From assembly GCA_902760965.1 (NCBI GenBank), contig CACWIN010000002.1:47888-111887 (forward strand): a stretch of 64,000 nucleotides of DNA, read 5' to 3'. Positions within the stretch are counted from its first letter, which is position 1. Every line of letters begins with the position of its first letter. Made by a program: the position numbers and the translations under genes. Source of the stretch: an uncultured Bacteroidales bacterium. GTDB taxonomy: Bacteria > Bacteroidota > Bacteroidia > Bacteroidales > Bacteroidaceae. The notes under the pieces are model-generated. The model was not told the origin of the DNA. It made no database searches and saw nothing but the letters and a program-made list of their open reading frames with translations. Positions 18,346-27,624 of this stretch are shown here, one piece after another.

Positions 18346-18819
18346 ATGAAACAAAAGATTCTTTGTTCAATTCTGTTGACATTGCTGGGTTGTATGCCCT
18401 GCTTTGCCAACTTTTCTCTTTTAATACATCTTACAGATAGCACGGAGATAGTGTGCAGTCTAGCCAAGAAACCAACAATGACGTTTCAGGACAAGACAAT
18501 AACCTTGTCTTCGGTTGAAGGTACAGTTGGCCAGTGGGACTTTTCGGATGTAGATTCCTGGAACTTTGCCGATGTAAAGGATGTTAATGCCGTAAATCCG
18601 GTTAATGAGGAAAAAGCCCGTATCCTGATAGAGGGTAGCAAGATAACAGTAGTCGGAGTCAATGCAGACAAGATTGCTGTATATGATGCCGGCGGACGCT
18701 CATCAGTTACTGTGCCGGATAGTTCAGACGGCCAAATCAGCATCAGCACAGATGGTCTGCCCAAAGGTACTTATATTCTTAAGGCAGGCAATAGTTCCAT
18801 TAAGTTCCTTGTGCAATAA
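18346..18819 (+). CDS. Small secreted protein with C-terminal sorting-like tail
   Basis: A 157-residue exported protein (signal peptide ending MPCFANF). The first half holds a short beta module (KPTMTFQDKTITL, then WDFSDVDSWNF) also seen in three other proteins of this window. The second half ends in a beta-rich segment (VYDAGGRSSVTV, GLPKGTYILKAGNSSIKFLV) resembling type A C-terminal tails of type IX secretion cargo, though such tails in Prevotella-like species are not always secretion signals. It is paralogous to the gene at 51311. It opens the operon, 3 bp ahead of the next gene. The function is unknown; the context suggests surface polysaccharide or adhesion. Confidence 0.65.
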   Translation: MKQKILCSILLTLLGCMPCFANFSLLIHLTDSTEIVCSLAKKPTMTFQDKTITLSSVEGTVGQWDFSDVDSWNFADVKDVNAVNPVNEEKARILIEGSKITVVGVNADKIAVYDAGGRSSVTVPDSSDGQISISTDGLPKGTYILKAGNSSIKFLVQ

Positions 18820-18822
18820 GCC

Positions 18823-20817
18823 ATGCAGAAAAGAATCCGTTTATTGGCGGCGTTCTGTGTGTTGCTTGTGGTAAACAACAGTAGAGCGCAACAGAATATT
18901 TATTTGAACGAGGCTTTTGGCAATTATAACAGAGTTCGCGTTTTCAATAATGTAAATGAGATTGTTTACGGACCGGACAGTTTGACTGTCTGGAGTGATA
19001 ATAACTCATACTCGTTTGATGTGCCTTCTGTGGGTTCAATGGGGTTCCGGGAGATGGATCCGTGGCGAGCCAGGCTGTTGCCGCAGAATTATTGGGCAGA
19101 CTTTGACTTTGACATCACTTTTGAGGAATCAGACAAAGAGCGCGTAAGTACGGAACCTATTGAAACAGATCCTGCAAGTGTGCAGTATGATGATTTTGTT
19201 GAACATAGCAATTGGAACAAGACAGTCAATATAGTCTATTCTGAGAATGGTGTCTCTGTAACAGGTGATATAGACTCTCTTGACTTGACGATACAAGGTG
19301 CACATCTGACAATTGAGACTAAGGCCATTGAAGTAAAGTACATTTTATCGGGAACCAGCAGTGACGCTTGCTTTAAACTGTACAGTGAGCGCAAGGCCTG
19401 CCTGGTGCTTAACGGGGTGAACCTTACCAATCCTACCGGTCCTGTCATCAACAGTCAGCTTAAAAAGCGTCTGTTTATTGAACTCCCTGAAAATACCGTC
19501 AATTATCTTTGTGACGGTGCGACATATACCAAAGTTAAGGGTGAGGATCAGCGTGGCTGTATTTTTGCCGAGGGAAAGATCTGCATATCCGGCCTGGGGC
19601 AGCTCTATATTACTGCCAACAAAAAGTGCGGTATGGCATCGGACAAATACATTCATATGATGGGTGGTTTTATCCATGTGGATGCCAATGCAGAGAAGGG
19701 TAAGGCAGTTTACGGTCAGGAAAACGTAATCATTGGAGGTGGCGTGCTCAGAGCCTATTGCAGCGGTTTGGCAGGCAAGGGCGTTACTTCGGACTCATTG
19801 TTGTGGATAAGAGGCGGTGTGATAAAGACTATCACGACGGGTGAAGTGGCTTGGGATGATGAAGAAGAGGATTACAGTTCATGCTGCGGAATAAAGAGTA
19901 ACTGGGATATGGATATTGCCGGAGGTGAGATATACTGCCTTTCAACCGGAACAGGCGGCAAGGGTATCAGCGCCGGTCACTATCTGGAAGTTACCGTCAA
20001 TGAAAAGACAAAGAAATATTATAACGGCAGCCTTACCATTGCCAATGCCGATATTTATGTTCGCACAACCGGAAAGCGTATTCCTGAGGAAAAACAGGAA
20101 GACGGCCACGGCCACAAGGTTGGTGCATCGGCATCGCCCAAGGGCATAAAGTGTATAAACAAACTTACCATAAATTCGGGTAACATCTTTGTAAGAGGTT
20201 CCGGTGGCGGTGCGGCAGAGGGTCTGGAATCAAAGAGACAGACCGAGATCAATGGCGGCAAGATACGTTCCTACTGTACTGATGACGGCTTGAACTGCTC
20301 GGGTTGCGTAATTAATGACGGTGATATCCTGATATGCAGTTCCGAGAACGATGGCCTTGATGCCGGTAACCTGAAAATGTATGCAGGCAAACTGTATGCA
20401 GTGGGTTCGTGGGATGCGCAGATGGGCGTGGATACTGACGGCAAGACATTTGAGATATATGGCGGTGAAATAACAGGCGTAGGTTCACGTAGCTGTACGC
20501 CACATGGAGACTGTTCCCAGGCCAGTGTCTGCTTTTATTTGCCTAAGACATATTGCAGCGGTGTAGCCGTGGCCGATGCTGACGGTAATATCATCACGCA
20601 GTTCCCAACACCCAATACGTATGATGTACTCTGTCTGTTCTTTACCAATGACCAGATTCAGGTGGGCAAGAGTTACAAGATACTCAGCTACAAGGACTCA
20701 TTCAACGATACGCCTGTAGTTGAATATGAATTCTCTATGGAAGAACAGTACCTGGAGAAAATAGAGGAGAAATTCCTCACGCTTGGCAGCAAGAAATCAA
20801 AAGAGACAACCAAATGA
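18823..20817 (+). CDS. Cthe_2159-like polysaccharide-binding secreted protein
   Basis: A 664-residue exported protein (signal peptide ending NNSRAQQN). After a divergent N-terminal module (YGPDSLTVWSDNN), residues from about 140 form a right-handed beta-helix-like repeat region with frequent short turns such as IHMMGGFIHVDANAEKGKAV, ISAGHYLEVTV, KGIKCINKLTINSGNIFVR and ENDGLDAGNLKMYAGKLYAVG. This matches the carbohydrate-binding family named after Cthe_2159, a Ca2+-dependent cellulose and polygalacturonate binder. Many Asp and Asn residues fit Ca2+ sites. Its stop overlaps the start of the CotH gene by 4 bp. It probably coats or attaches to acidic polysaccharide. Confidence 0.75.
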   Translation: MQKRIRLLAAFCVLLVVNNSRAQQNIYLNEAFGNYNRVRVFNNVNEIVYGPDSLTVWSDNNSYSFDVPSVGSMGFREMDPWRARLLPQNYWADFDFDITFEESDKERVSTEPIETDPASVQYDDFVEHSNWNKTVNIVYSENGVSVTGDIDSLDLTIQGAHLTIETKAIEVKYILSGTSSDACFKLYSERKACLVLNGVNLTNPTGPVINSQLKKRLFIELPENTVNYLCDGATYTKVKGEDQRGCIFAEGKICISGLGQLYITANKKCGMASDKYIHMMGGFIHVDANAEKGKAVYGQENVIIGGGVLRAYCSGLAGKGVTSDSLLWIRGGVIKTITTGEVAWDDEEEDYSSCCGIKSNWDMDIAGGEIYCLSTGTGGKGISAGHYLEVTVNEKTKKYYNGSLTIANADIYVRTTGKRIPEEKQEDGHGHKVGASASPKGIKCINKLTINSGNIFVRGSGGGAAEGLESKRQTEINGGKIRSYCTDDGLNCSGCVINDGDILICSSENDGLDAGNLKMYAGKLYAVGSWDAQMGVDTDGKTFEIYGGEITGVGSRSCTPHGDCSQASVCFYLPKTYCSGVAVADADGNIITQFPTPNTYDVLCLFFTNDQIQVGKSYKILSYKDSFNDTPVVEYEFSMEEQYLEKIEEKFLTLGSKKSKETTK

Positions 20818-22409
20818 AAAGGCTATTGGTCATAACAGGTGTTATACTGCTTTCAAACCTTGCTTTGACTGCACAGCGCAACTGCGGGTTGTGGCTTAAC
20901 GAGGTGCCACTAGTGGCTGATACGGCTGCAAGCACTATATACGCTACAATAGAACCTGGTGTAGGCAGCACCTTTAAAGGGACATTGCGTTGGGATGAAA
21001 ACCGGTTCAGCAGCGTTAAGTTTAATGATACGGTTCTTGAGAATGGCATACAGGGAAATCTGGTAGCCACCAGCTGGATGATGAATGCTGTGAATGAACT
21101 GACAATTCAGAATGATGAAAGCCGCCAGTGGACACTCGTATTCAGCACCTTGCCTTTTATCGTAATAGACTGTCCGTTAAAGGAGATGGACAGGACCTAC
21201 AGCATGACCAAGGGTACCGAGGGCCACAACAAGAAATTCCCTGGTTATGTGAGTGTCATTGATGCCCGATGCCGTACAAAACTCAAGGATTCTCAGGTGG
21301 AGGGAATGGCATGTTTCAGTTCCGAGATCAGGACCCGCCTGAGAGGTGCTACTACCGGATCCCAGCCCAAGCAGAGCCTTAACATAGAGTTGGTCAAGGA
21401 TGGTGAGAGCCAGGATGCCCATCTGTTGGGCTACCGTAAGGACGATGACTGGATATTATCGGCCGAGTATCTTGATTTTGGCCGTATGCGCAACCGCGTA
21501 CTTATGGATTTATGGACCGCCGTTGACAAGCTGCCGTATGAGACGGATAACCAGTATCAGTGCAATGGAACGCAGGGTGAGTTTGTTGAGGTATTCATAA
21601 ACGGCGCCTATTATGGAATGTACTGCTTTACGGATAAGATTGACCGTAAAAAGCTGAACCTTAAAAAGACAAAAGAGGCTACCGATTCAGTGCCGGAGGT
21701 AACGCGCGGACTGCTTTGGAAAGCAAACTGGGAATGCAGTGAGACATATCTTGGAGGTTATGACACCTTACCCGCCAATGACTCATTCCTTTGGCCATAT
21801 AAAGCATCTAAGAATTCCTACGGATGGGAACAGAAATATCCCGATGACACAATCACCCAGGCATTCTTTGATCCTATCTGTGACCTGATAGACTTTTTTG
21901 ACAGCAAGGATTTCAAGACCACATACACTGATTGGCTCTATGAGGATAACGTGATTGACTTCATGCTTTTTATCCAGGCGTTCCAATTGGTTGACAATCA
22001 AAAGAAAAACTATTATCTGAGCGTACGTAACATAAACAAGGAAGAAAAGTTCCTGTTTACGCTCTGGGATTTGGATGGTTCCATTGGCCGTATGGCCGGA
22101 GGCAGCGTGGCTTCAAGGGATCCCAAACAGATGGCATGGGGTGAGAAACTTGGATATCACCATCTGATTCACGTATTCAAGACAAAGAAGGAGCGTCCCG
22201 ATGACTTTGCCACAAAGATGAACAACCGTTGGCAATATCTGTCAACCCATGAACTGTCGCTTGAGAATATCAGGGCCCTGATGGAGAAATATGCCGATCT
22301 GTTCGTCTCCTCTGGAGCATGGGAGAGGGAGAAGGCCCGTTGGGCTCCGACATACAAAAAAGGTAATGTCAAGATACTATGCCATTTTCAACGAGAAAAT
22401 GGAATCTGA
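20814..22409 (+). CDS. CotH-like kinase, probably the 5' part of a frameshifted CotH-adhesin gene
   Basis: A 531-codon frame with a signal peptide (VILLSNLALTAQ). The CotH fold is clear: RTRLRGATTGSQPKQSLNIEL, LSAEYLDFGRMRNRVLMDLW, EVFINGAYYGMYCFTDKIDRKKL and the metal-binding FTLWDLDGSIGR. CotH proteins are atypical protein kinases first known from spore coats. The end is abnormal. After SGAWEREKARWAPTYKK the frame reads a nonsense tail (CHFQRENGI), whereas the +1 frame continues with SRYYAIFNEKMESDK, which aligns with IEQWYEARFREMDEYF at the end of the paralogue at 23822. The shift falls at the A6 run 22356-22361; one A fewer would join this frame to the next. Confidence 0.8.
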   Translation: MKRLLVITGVILLSNLALTAQRNCGLWLNEVPLVADTAASTIYATIEPGVGSTFKGTLRWDENRFSSVKFNDTVLENGIQGNLVATSWMMNAVNELTIQNDESRQWTLVFSTLPFIVIDCPLKEMDRTYSMTKGTEGHNKKFPGYVSVIDARCRTKLKDSQVEGMACFSSEIRTRLRGATTGSQPKQSLNIELVKDGESQDAHLLGYRKDDDWILSAEYLDFGRMRNRVLMDLWTAVDKLPYETDNQYQCNGTQGEFVEVFINGAYYGMYCFTDKIDRKKLNLKKTKEATDSVPEVTRGLLWKANWECSETYLGGYDTLPANDSFLWPYKASKNSYGWEQKYPDDTITQAFFDPICDLIDFFDSKDFKTTYTDWLYEDNVIDFMLFIQAFQLVDNQKKNYYLSVRNINKEEKFLFTLWDLDGSIGRMAGGSVASRDPKQMAWGEKLGYHHLIHVFKTKKERPDDFATKMNNRWQYLSTHELSLENIRALMEKYADLFVSSGAWEREKARWAPTYKKGNVKILCHFQRENGI

Positions 22410-23802
22410 CAAGTGGACTCCCCATGATGAATATAACGAGGAAGAGTATATTAAGGAGAAGACCGTTACTGCCGACGCCCTTTATGTTATTGGCAAGGAT
22501 GTTACGTCAAAGCATGAGGATAGCAAGGTTACCATGCAGGGGCGTGTCGATCGGGAGATGGTTCAGGGTATCTCATCTATTGACTACGATGACAAACATA
22601 TGACTGTTGTCCGTGATGACGTGGATCATGAGTATGATATAGATGAAATAAAGGAGGTCAAGACCCTACATACAGGTATTTATCCAACTCCGGCTTTCAT
22701 TCCGGACAGTCTCAGGAAGTACTTTGATTTTGATACGCGCTATGCTCCTATAAATGAATATACGGTAAACAAGGATACGTCATTTGCGGTTCAGCGTACC
22801 ATACAGCTCTTTTTTGAGGGTGATGAGGTCAGGCTGAAAGGTAATCTGGACGGTTTCACTGTAACAGTTGACGGCGCTACGGTTTCATTCGTGACTGAAC
22901 TTGAGGGTGTATCATTCCTTATAGGCGGCAGTTCTGATAAAGGCAAGATCATTATAGACAGTAAGAATGCTTGTAAGGTGGCCGCTTTTGAGGGCGGTGC
23001 AATGCTCTCCAGCATTATTGCCAATTGCGACCTGATAATAAATACTCCTTATGCACTGAACTTTTATAATGAAGAGTTTGATGGAAAGTGTATCCACACC
23101 AGTGGTGACGTCACTTTTGAGGATGGCAATCTCTATTTCCTTTTGACTTGCAGCGGAACACTTACCGATGCCTCTTTCCCCAAAACCGCGGAGTTAGGTG
23201 CACGTGCGGTCCTGGCTACAAACATCAATGTAAACGGAGGTAAGATATGCATTAAGTCAATAGGGCATAATGGCGCCGTTGGTCTGGCTGCAACAGAGAA
23301 GCTGTTCATAAACGGTGGCAGAAACTATATTGCAACCTATGACGATCCCTTAAAGATTGGTAAGGACCTGACTGTCAATGGAGGATTTACCTTTACATCA
23401 AGTCTTACGAATGACGGGACTGATTCAAAAAGTTCTATTCATATCAATGACGGTTTTATATGCGCATGCGGTCCGCAGGGTGCTGAGGCCGCTTTTGATG
23501 TAAAGAGTTTCTCTATTAGCGGAGGAACTGTCATTGGCCTTGCCCACAAGTGTGATAAACCTAAAAAGTCAAACCAGGCATTTTTCTGCCTGGAGTTTAA
23601 CAATGACATAAAACGATATGTAAAGATTGTTGATGCTGATGGTGGAGAGGTGGCTATGCTTGAGACACAGGCGTATCCTACACAGACAATCTTTTATTCT
23701 TCTGCTGCACTTGTAAAGGATGCTGTATACACTATCCTTACAGGTGATACTACGGATACATTGCAAGTAATCACCACTATTACTGCAATTACAGAAAGAT
23801 AA
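22366..23802 (+). CDS. Cthe_2159-like beta-helix protein, probably the 3' part of the frameshifted CotH-adhesin gene
   Basis: The frame is open from 22291; its first plausible start is the ATG at 22366, giving 478 codons. It has no signal peptide, although its composition (beta-rich, Asp/Asn-rich, no catalytic motif) is that of a secreted protein. The first residues (SRYYAIFNEKMESDK) look like the end of a CotH domain rather than a new N-terminus. A short beta module follows (SIDYDDKHMTVV, YDIDEIKEV), then a beta-helix-like region (VNGGKICIKSIGHNGAVGLA, LFINGGRNYIATYDD) similar to the gene at 18823. The simplest reading is that 20814-23802 was one gene encoding CotH plus adhesin, with one extra A at 22356-22361. 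Confidence 0.65.
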   Translation: MSRYYAIFNEKMESDKWTPHDEYNEEEYIKEKTVTADALYVIGKDVTSKHEDSKVTMQGRVDREMVQGISSIDYDDKHMTVVRDDVDHEYDIDEIKEVKTLHTGIYPTPAFIPDSLRKYFDFDTRYAPINEYTVNKDTSFAVQRTIQLFFEGDEVRLKGNLDGFTVTVDGATVSFVTELEGVSFLIGGSSDKGKIIIDSKNACKVAAFEGGAMLSSIIANCDLIINTPYALNFYNEEFDGKCIHTSGDVTFEDGNLYFLLTCSGTLTDASFPKTAELGARAVLATNINVNGGKICIKSIGHNGAVGLAATEKLFINGGRNYIATYDDPLKIGKDLTVNGGFTFTSSLTNDGTDSKSSIHINDGFICACGPQGAEAAFDVKSFSISGGTVIGLAHKCDKPKKSNQAFFCLEFNNDIKRYVKIVDADGGEVAMLETQAYPTQTIFYSSAALVKDAVYTILTGDTTDTLQVITTITAITER

Positions 23803-23821
23803 GTTGTAAAGTGATTATTGG

Positions 23822-25330
23822 ATGACAACAACTTTTTACAGAACAGAGAGCAGAAAGATTCTGTTTGCGGTTTTAATAGCTCTCTTATTGCCTTTTCAGT
23901 CTGAAACTAACCTTTTATCGGCCCAAACCGCTGCCTTGCCGGTGCTGCGTGTAAGCTTTGACGGCAAATTCAAGAAGAATATGCCTGCATACCTTAATGG
24001 AATGATGCAGTTGACCGATGTTGACGGCTCGGTCATAGAGTTGCCTGCCATATTCAAGACCCGAGGAGCTACAGCCTCAAACTATATGATGAAACCCTCG
24101 TTCAACATGAAACTGCGTACGGCAGATTACAGTGAGGAGGTTGATACTACGCTTTTGGGTTTAAGGTCATGTTCTTCGTGGATCCTGGACGGAATGGCTA
24201 TTGACCGCATTTGCATGCGCAACCGTGTCTGTTTTGATATATGGAATGAATTTTCAAGACTGCCTTATAAAACCCAATACGATGGCCGTTATGGTACAAT
24301 AGGACAATTTGTTGAGGTATATATCAATGACAACTATTATGGAATATATTGTCTGAATGACCGTATAAACCGCAAATTGCTGGATCTTAAGAAAACAAAA
24401 GAGGAGACAGATGGCTCGGTGCAGATACGTGGAGTGTTGTACAAAAGCGGTACATCGGATATCAATCCTCAGGAGAAACCCGGTTATAATGAAGACCTTA
24501 CGGCATGTGTGGTTTCATGGCATAATGCCTGGGAACTGACTTATCCGGATGAATATGCTTGCCTTGAAGCTTGGGAACCGCTACAGGAGGCTTTTGCCAA
24601 TGGCAAAAATGCTGAGTATGTAAAAAAATATTTCTATCTGGAGAATCTGGCCGATTATCAGATTCTGATAATGGCTCTTTCCATTGGTGACAACTGGGGT
24701 AACAAAAACCATTATTTCTCTATCCGTAACGCAAGTAAGGATATTGATGATCCGGATCCGGCAGAGGCGGATAAACGTCGTATCGTGCTTATTCCTTGGG
24801 ATCTTGATACCAGCCTTGGAGGCAGATATGATGGGGGATATTATGATGGCAATTATTCTGCCTGGACATTAAAAAGCATAACCAGTAATGCCCTTTATCC
24901 CATATCGGCTGTAATAGGTGATGATGAATATAAGGCAATTCTCAAAAAACGCTGGATTGAAGGACGTAGAGGAGCGTTTTCGGTAGAATCAGTAAAGGCA
25001 AAACTTGAAAAATACCGTGACCTGTTCTTAGAGAGCGGTGCATGGCAAAGAATGGTCAATTATTTTGATAGCTCAAAAAAGAGCAAGCCTAAATATGTAA
25101 ATGACCTGGCACGTGAGATAGAACTGATAGAGCAGTGGTATGAGGCCCGTTTCCGTGAGATGGATGAGTACTTTGGCATAAAGAATTTCAAAAGCGTAGT
25201 AACAATGCCGGATTCTCAAGAGGAAGCAATAAATGCCACCTACTATGACCTTATGGGCCGTGGTTACAAAGAGATACCCAAGAGTGGGGTATATATCTAT
25301 AACGGATATAAAGTGAGGATTGAGAAATAA
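23822..25330 (+). CDS. CotH-like kinase with sorting-type tail
   Basis: A 502-residue exported protein. After an N-terminal hydrophobic region (ILFAVLIALLLPF) it shows the CotH pattern: AIFKTRGATASNYMMKPSFN, SSWILDGMAIDRICMRNRV, EVYINDNYYGIYCLNDRINR and IPWDLDTSLGGRYDGGYYDG with the conserved WDLD. The kinase domain ends near IEQWYEARFREMDEYFG. A linker leads to YYDLMGRGYKEI, then SGVYIYNGYKVRIEK, close to the end motif seen on many Prevotella secreted proteins. Unlike the CotH gene upstream, this frame is intact. It lies 19 bp after the adhesin frame, so it is in the same operon. The likely substrates are surface proteins or glycans in the same cluster; this is inference. Confidence 0.82.
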   Translation: MTTTFYRTESRKILFAVLIALLLPFQSETNLLSAQTAALPVLRVSFDGKFKKNMPAYLNGMMQLTDVDGSVIELPAIFKTRGATASNYMMKPSFNMKLRTADYSEEVDTTLLGLRSCSSWILDGMAIDRICMRNRVCFDIWNEFSRLPYKTQYDGRYGTIGQFVEVYINDNYYGIYCLNDRINRKLLDLKKTKEETDGSVQIRGVLYKSGTSDINPQEKPGYNEDLTACVVSWHNAWELTYPDEYACLEAWEPLQEAFANGKNAEYVKKYFYLENLADYQILIMALSIGDNWGNKNHYFSIRNASKDIDDPDPAEADKRRIVLIPWDLDTSLGGRYDGGYYDGNYSAWTLKSITSNALYPISAVIGDDEYKAILKKRWIEGRRGAFSVESVKAKLEKYRDLFLESGAWQRMVNYFDSSKKSKPKYVNDLAREIELIEQWYEARFREMDEYFGIKNFKSVVTMPDSQEEAINATYYDLMGRGYKEIPKSGVYIYNGYKVRIEK

Positions 25331-25368
25331 AAAATGTGGAATTGGGGATGTTCCCAATTCCACATTTT
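25331..25368. terminator. Bidirectional terminator after the CotH operon
   Basis: A 16-bp perfect stem (AAAATGTGGAATTGGG with its complement at 25353-25368) and a 6-nt loop, with a T-run on the plus side and an A-run on the other. It lies between the convergent CotH gene and the outer-membrane protein gene. Confidence 0.85.
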
Positions 25369-25404
25369 TCTTTTCTTAGATAAGTCTTGAAACAATTTCT
25401 TTAC

Positions 25405-26058
25405 TCAAAAATAGTATATTACTGATGCAGTGAAACTGTTCAGGTTAAAGTCAAAACTATGCACCGGATTGGGAACGTTGTTTTCGGTAGAACGCAAATA
25501 AGATAAGCCTCCCATGCTGAAACGCACACCTAAAGGTGTATTATTTGACCTATATTCAAAATTCAGCAGGTTAAGACCTACACCTATTGAATGGGTAGTT
25601 GCACCCGTATGCCATTGTTTGTATCCTTCAACGTATTGAGATGGTTCGGAATTAAAAAAACCTACACTCAGTTCAGGAACATAGTATAGGTGTGGTATTA
25701 CTGACAAATGGTAGCCAAACGTCAGTTCTGCACCCAGCATCTTCAATTTGGTATCAGACTTCGCATTTACATTTGTGTAATAATTGTTTTTAGTTCCTAT
25801 TACAAAACCCACTTCAACACTTATGCCTTGCCCGTCATTGTTAGGGCAGACAATATAACCCAAGCCCAAACTTGCGCCGATAGTAAACTCATCTTGTGAC
25901 ACAATGTTATTTTTTTCCGAGCCATCTCTTGTTGACACTGAGGTATATCGGAACGAGCCATCAACAAAGGCGTACGGACCCGAACCTTGAGCTTTAGCAC
26001 TAATACTAACAAGAACACACAACGCCATTAAAACCGGCAGGAAACTCTTATTCTTCAT
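25405..26058 (-). CDS. Outer-membrane beta-barrel protein
   Basis: A 217-residue protein with a signal peptide (LVSISAKAQG) and alternating hydrophobic/polar strands throughout (YAFVDGSFRYTSVS, FTIGASLGLGYIV, SIGVGLNLLNFEYRS), ending in the C-terminal aromatic signature FTASVIYYF needed for barrel insertion. It resembles the small 8-stranded porin-family barrels of Bacteroidota. There are no clues to a ligand. It may be co-transcribed with the lipoprotein gene at 26073, 14 bp upstream on the same strand. Confidence 0.8.
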   Translation of the reverse strand: MKNKSFLPVLMALCVLVSISAKAQGSGPYAFVDGSFRYTSVSTRDGSEKNNIVSQDEFTIGASLGLGYIVCPNNDGQGISVEVGFVIGTKNNYYTNVNAKSDTKLKMLGAELTFGYHLSVIPHLYYVPELSVGFFNSEPSQYVEGYKQWHTGATTHSIGVGLNLLNFEYRSNNTPLGVRFSMGGLSYLRSTENNVPNPVHSFDFNLNSFTASVIYYF

Positions 26059-26072
26059 ATATATTATTTTGT

Positions 26073-27443
26073 TTACGGTTTAACTACAGGACGCACATTA
26101 AGGCAATTACTTCTATTATTATGAGTCAGTAAACCCCAGACATTGCTTCTCGCTGAGAATGCAATAGATGATGGCATAGCAGAAAGAGTTCTAGTCCAAA
26201 AAAAGGCCTGATCCCAATCCAAATATTGTCCACCCGAATACCATCCGGCTATCGGGACTGTTATGTAGTTGCCATTAATCTTACTGGTATATCGTACAAC
26301 CTTTTGGCCGTCAATTGTCAGAACACGGCTTGTGCAATTATCATTCAGCTCCTCAATATCGCTTTTATCAGGTATATGCCAGGGAGCGCCCCACTTAACA
26401 GTTGCAACATCATCCTCAGGCTCAAGTACAAGCTTACCATCGGTCATATTGTATTTTGAATAATTGATAGTGGTGTTTACATAATCAATGTCACCTACTT
26501 TCATACCCTCAGTTATCAATTCTTCTAACTCACCCCAACAATAAAAACCACCGGGTTCCAATGGGGAGTGTGCCCCAACATTGCAATTGGCCCACATTAC
26601 AGATAATCCCAAATCAACATATTGCATTCCGTTTACCTCTTTAAGCGCTAGTGTGGAAACCTTAATCACATCACCGTAATAAGCCACAGATTTATTATTC
26701 AACGAGAGACATACCCTGCAATAATAATCGCAAAATGGCTTTAGGGATTTAAATTCAAACTTGCTTTCCCATTCATAGCTTTTGATAGGCGCTACTCTAA
26801 CGTTCTCTGAGAATGTGTCATTTTCAGAAAGCTCAAGACTACAATCATATCTGTTGATACCGGCGCTTGTCATGTCAATACATTCACATTCTACCCCTAA
26901 ATTGATATTCATCGTCCCCAGTTCCATAACAGAAACATGCACATAGTCATTTACATCTAAATGCGGCATTGTTATAGAAACAATTTTCCCTTCTTTGATT
27001 ACATGAGTAAACTGGTTAACATATCTGTTTCCGTATTTATCACAAATATAATATTGGTCCCCCAAACTCGAATCATCAACCAATACCAACAATGCACGGA
27101 CATAATATGTTGAATCTGGAAATAATTCACCCACATATCCCATAACAATGAAATCATCAGATTTAGAGCGACCAATAACAACCTTGGTAGATGAACGGAA
27201 AAGGCTGTCAGTAGAGTACTCTATCCCACATTCATAATTTTTCAGGTTGTTTTCATACATTTCCTTGGTTGGCCAGATTTTACAGATAAAGAAACAAGCA
27301 TTTATCCCAACCATACTATAAGATTGTATCTCGGCTTCAGGTTCCTCATAAAAGAAACCGTTCTTTTCATCACCAAAGCAGGAATCAAGGAATAAACTGC
27401 CAACAAAAACTGCCAACAAAACTATAAAATTCAATCTTTTCAT
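26073..27443 (-). CDS. Lipoprotein with Ig-like repeats and a YVDLGLSV domain
   Basis: A 456-residue predicted lipoprotein (SLFLDSCFGD, Cys22). Two fibronectin-like beta repeats occupy about residues 35-270 (YGVEYSTDSLFRSS-like and YDCSLELSENDTFSENV segments, each describing a strand pair seen often in Bacteroides putative surface lipoproteins). The C-terminal 180 residues start with MQYVDLGLSVMWANCNVGAH and continue GGFYCWGE, WGAPWHIPDKSDIEEL and NCLNVRPVVKP. This is the domain, related to the Fibrobacter major paralogous domain, that recurs in Bacteroidota surface proteins. The function is unknown. The gene has a -7 box at 27478-27485. Confidence 0.8.
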   Translation of the reverse strand: MKRLNFIVLLAVFVGSLFLDSCFGDEKNGFFYEEPEAEIQSYSMVGINACFFICKIWPTKEMYENNLKNYECGIEYSTDSLFRSSTKVVIGRSKSDDFIVMGYVGELFPDSTYYVRALLVLVDDSSLGDQYYICDKYGNRYVNQFTHVIKEGKIVSITMPHLDVNDYVHVSVMELGTMNINLGVECECIDMTSAGINRYDCSLELSENDTFSENVRVAPIKSYEWESKFEFKSLKPFCDYYCRVCLSLNNKSVAYYGDVIKVSTLALKEVNGMQYVDLGLSVMWANCNVGAHSPLEPGGFYCWGELEELITEGMKVGDIDYVNTTINYSKYNMTDGKLVLEPEDDVATVKWGAPWHIPDKSDIEELNDNCTSRVLTIDGQKVVRYTSKINGNYITVPIAGWYSGGQYLDWDQAFFWTRTLSAMPSSIAFSARSNVWGLLTHNNRSNCLNVRPVVKP

Positions 27444-27477
27444 TCCCGTATTATTCAGTTAGGAAAACTATACATTG

Positions 27478-27485
27478 CAAATCTA
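27478..27485 (-). promoter_or_regulatory. -7 promoter box for the lipoprotein gene at 26073
   Basis: CAAATCTA on the plus strand reads TAGATTTG on the minus strand, matching TAnnTTTG, 35 bp before the ATG. No -33 TTTG is seen. Confidence 0.4.
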
Positions 27486-27568
27486 TTACAATCATTAATA
27501 ATACATTGATTTTTTGTGCAATTTCATACATGGGTGTATGAATTTTTGTTAACAGGCACATCAAAACA

Positions 27569-27599
27569 AAACCCCGACAACGTTTTGCTGTCGGGGTTT
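27569..27599 (-). terminator. Terminator of the fused NfnAB-like gene
   Basis: An 11-bp perfect stem (AAACCCCGACA with TGTCGGGGTTT) and a 9-nt loop, followed on the minus strand by a T-rich stretch (TTTTGTTTTGATG). It lies 25 bp after the stop of the minus-strand gene. Confidence 0.85.
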
Positions 27600-27624
27600 A
27601 TTTTACTTGGTACAAATGGAATCC

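Noticed and set aside
22350-22370. Programmed -1 ribosomal frameshifting at A6-G in the CotH gene
   Set aside because: The downstream adhesin frame is +1 relative to CotH, so a -1 shift leads to the wrong frame. Slippage of the A-run, or a sequencing error, fits better.
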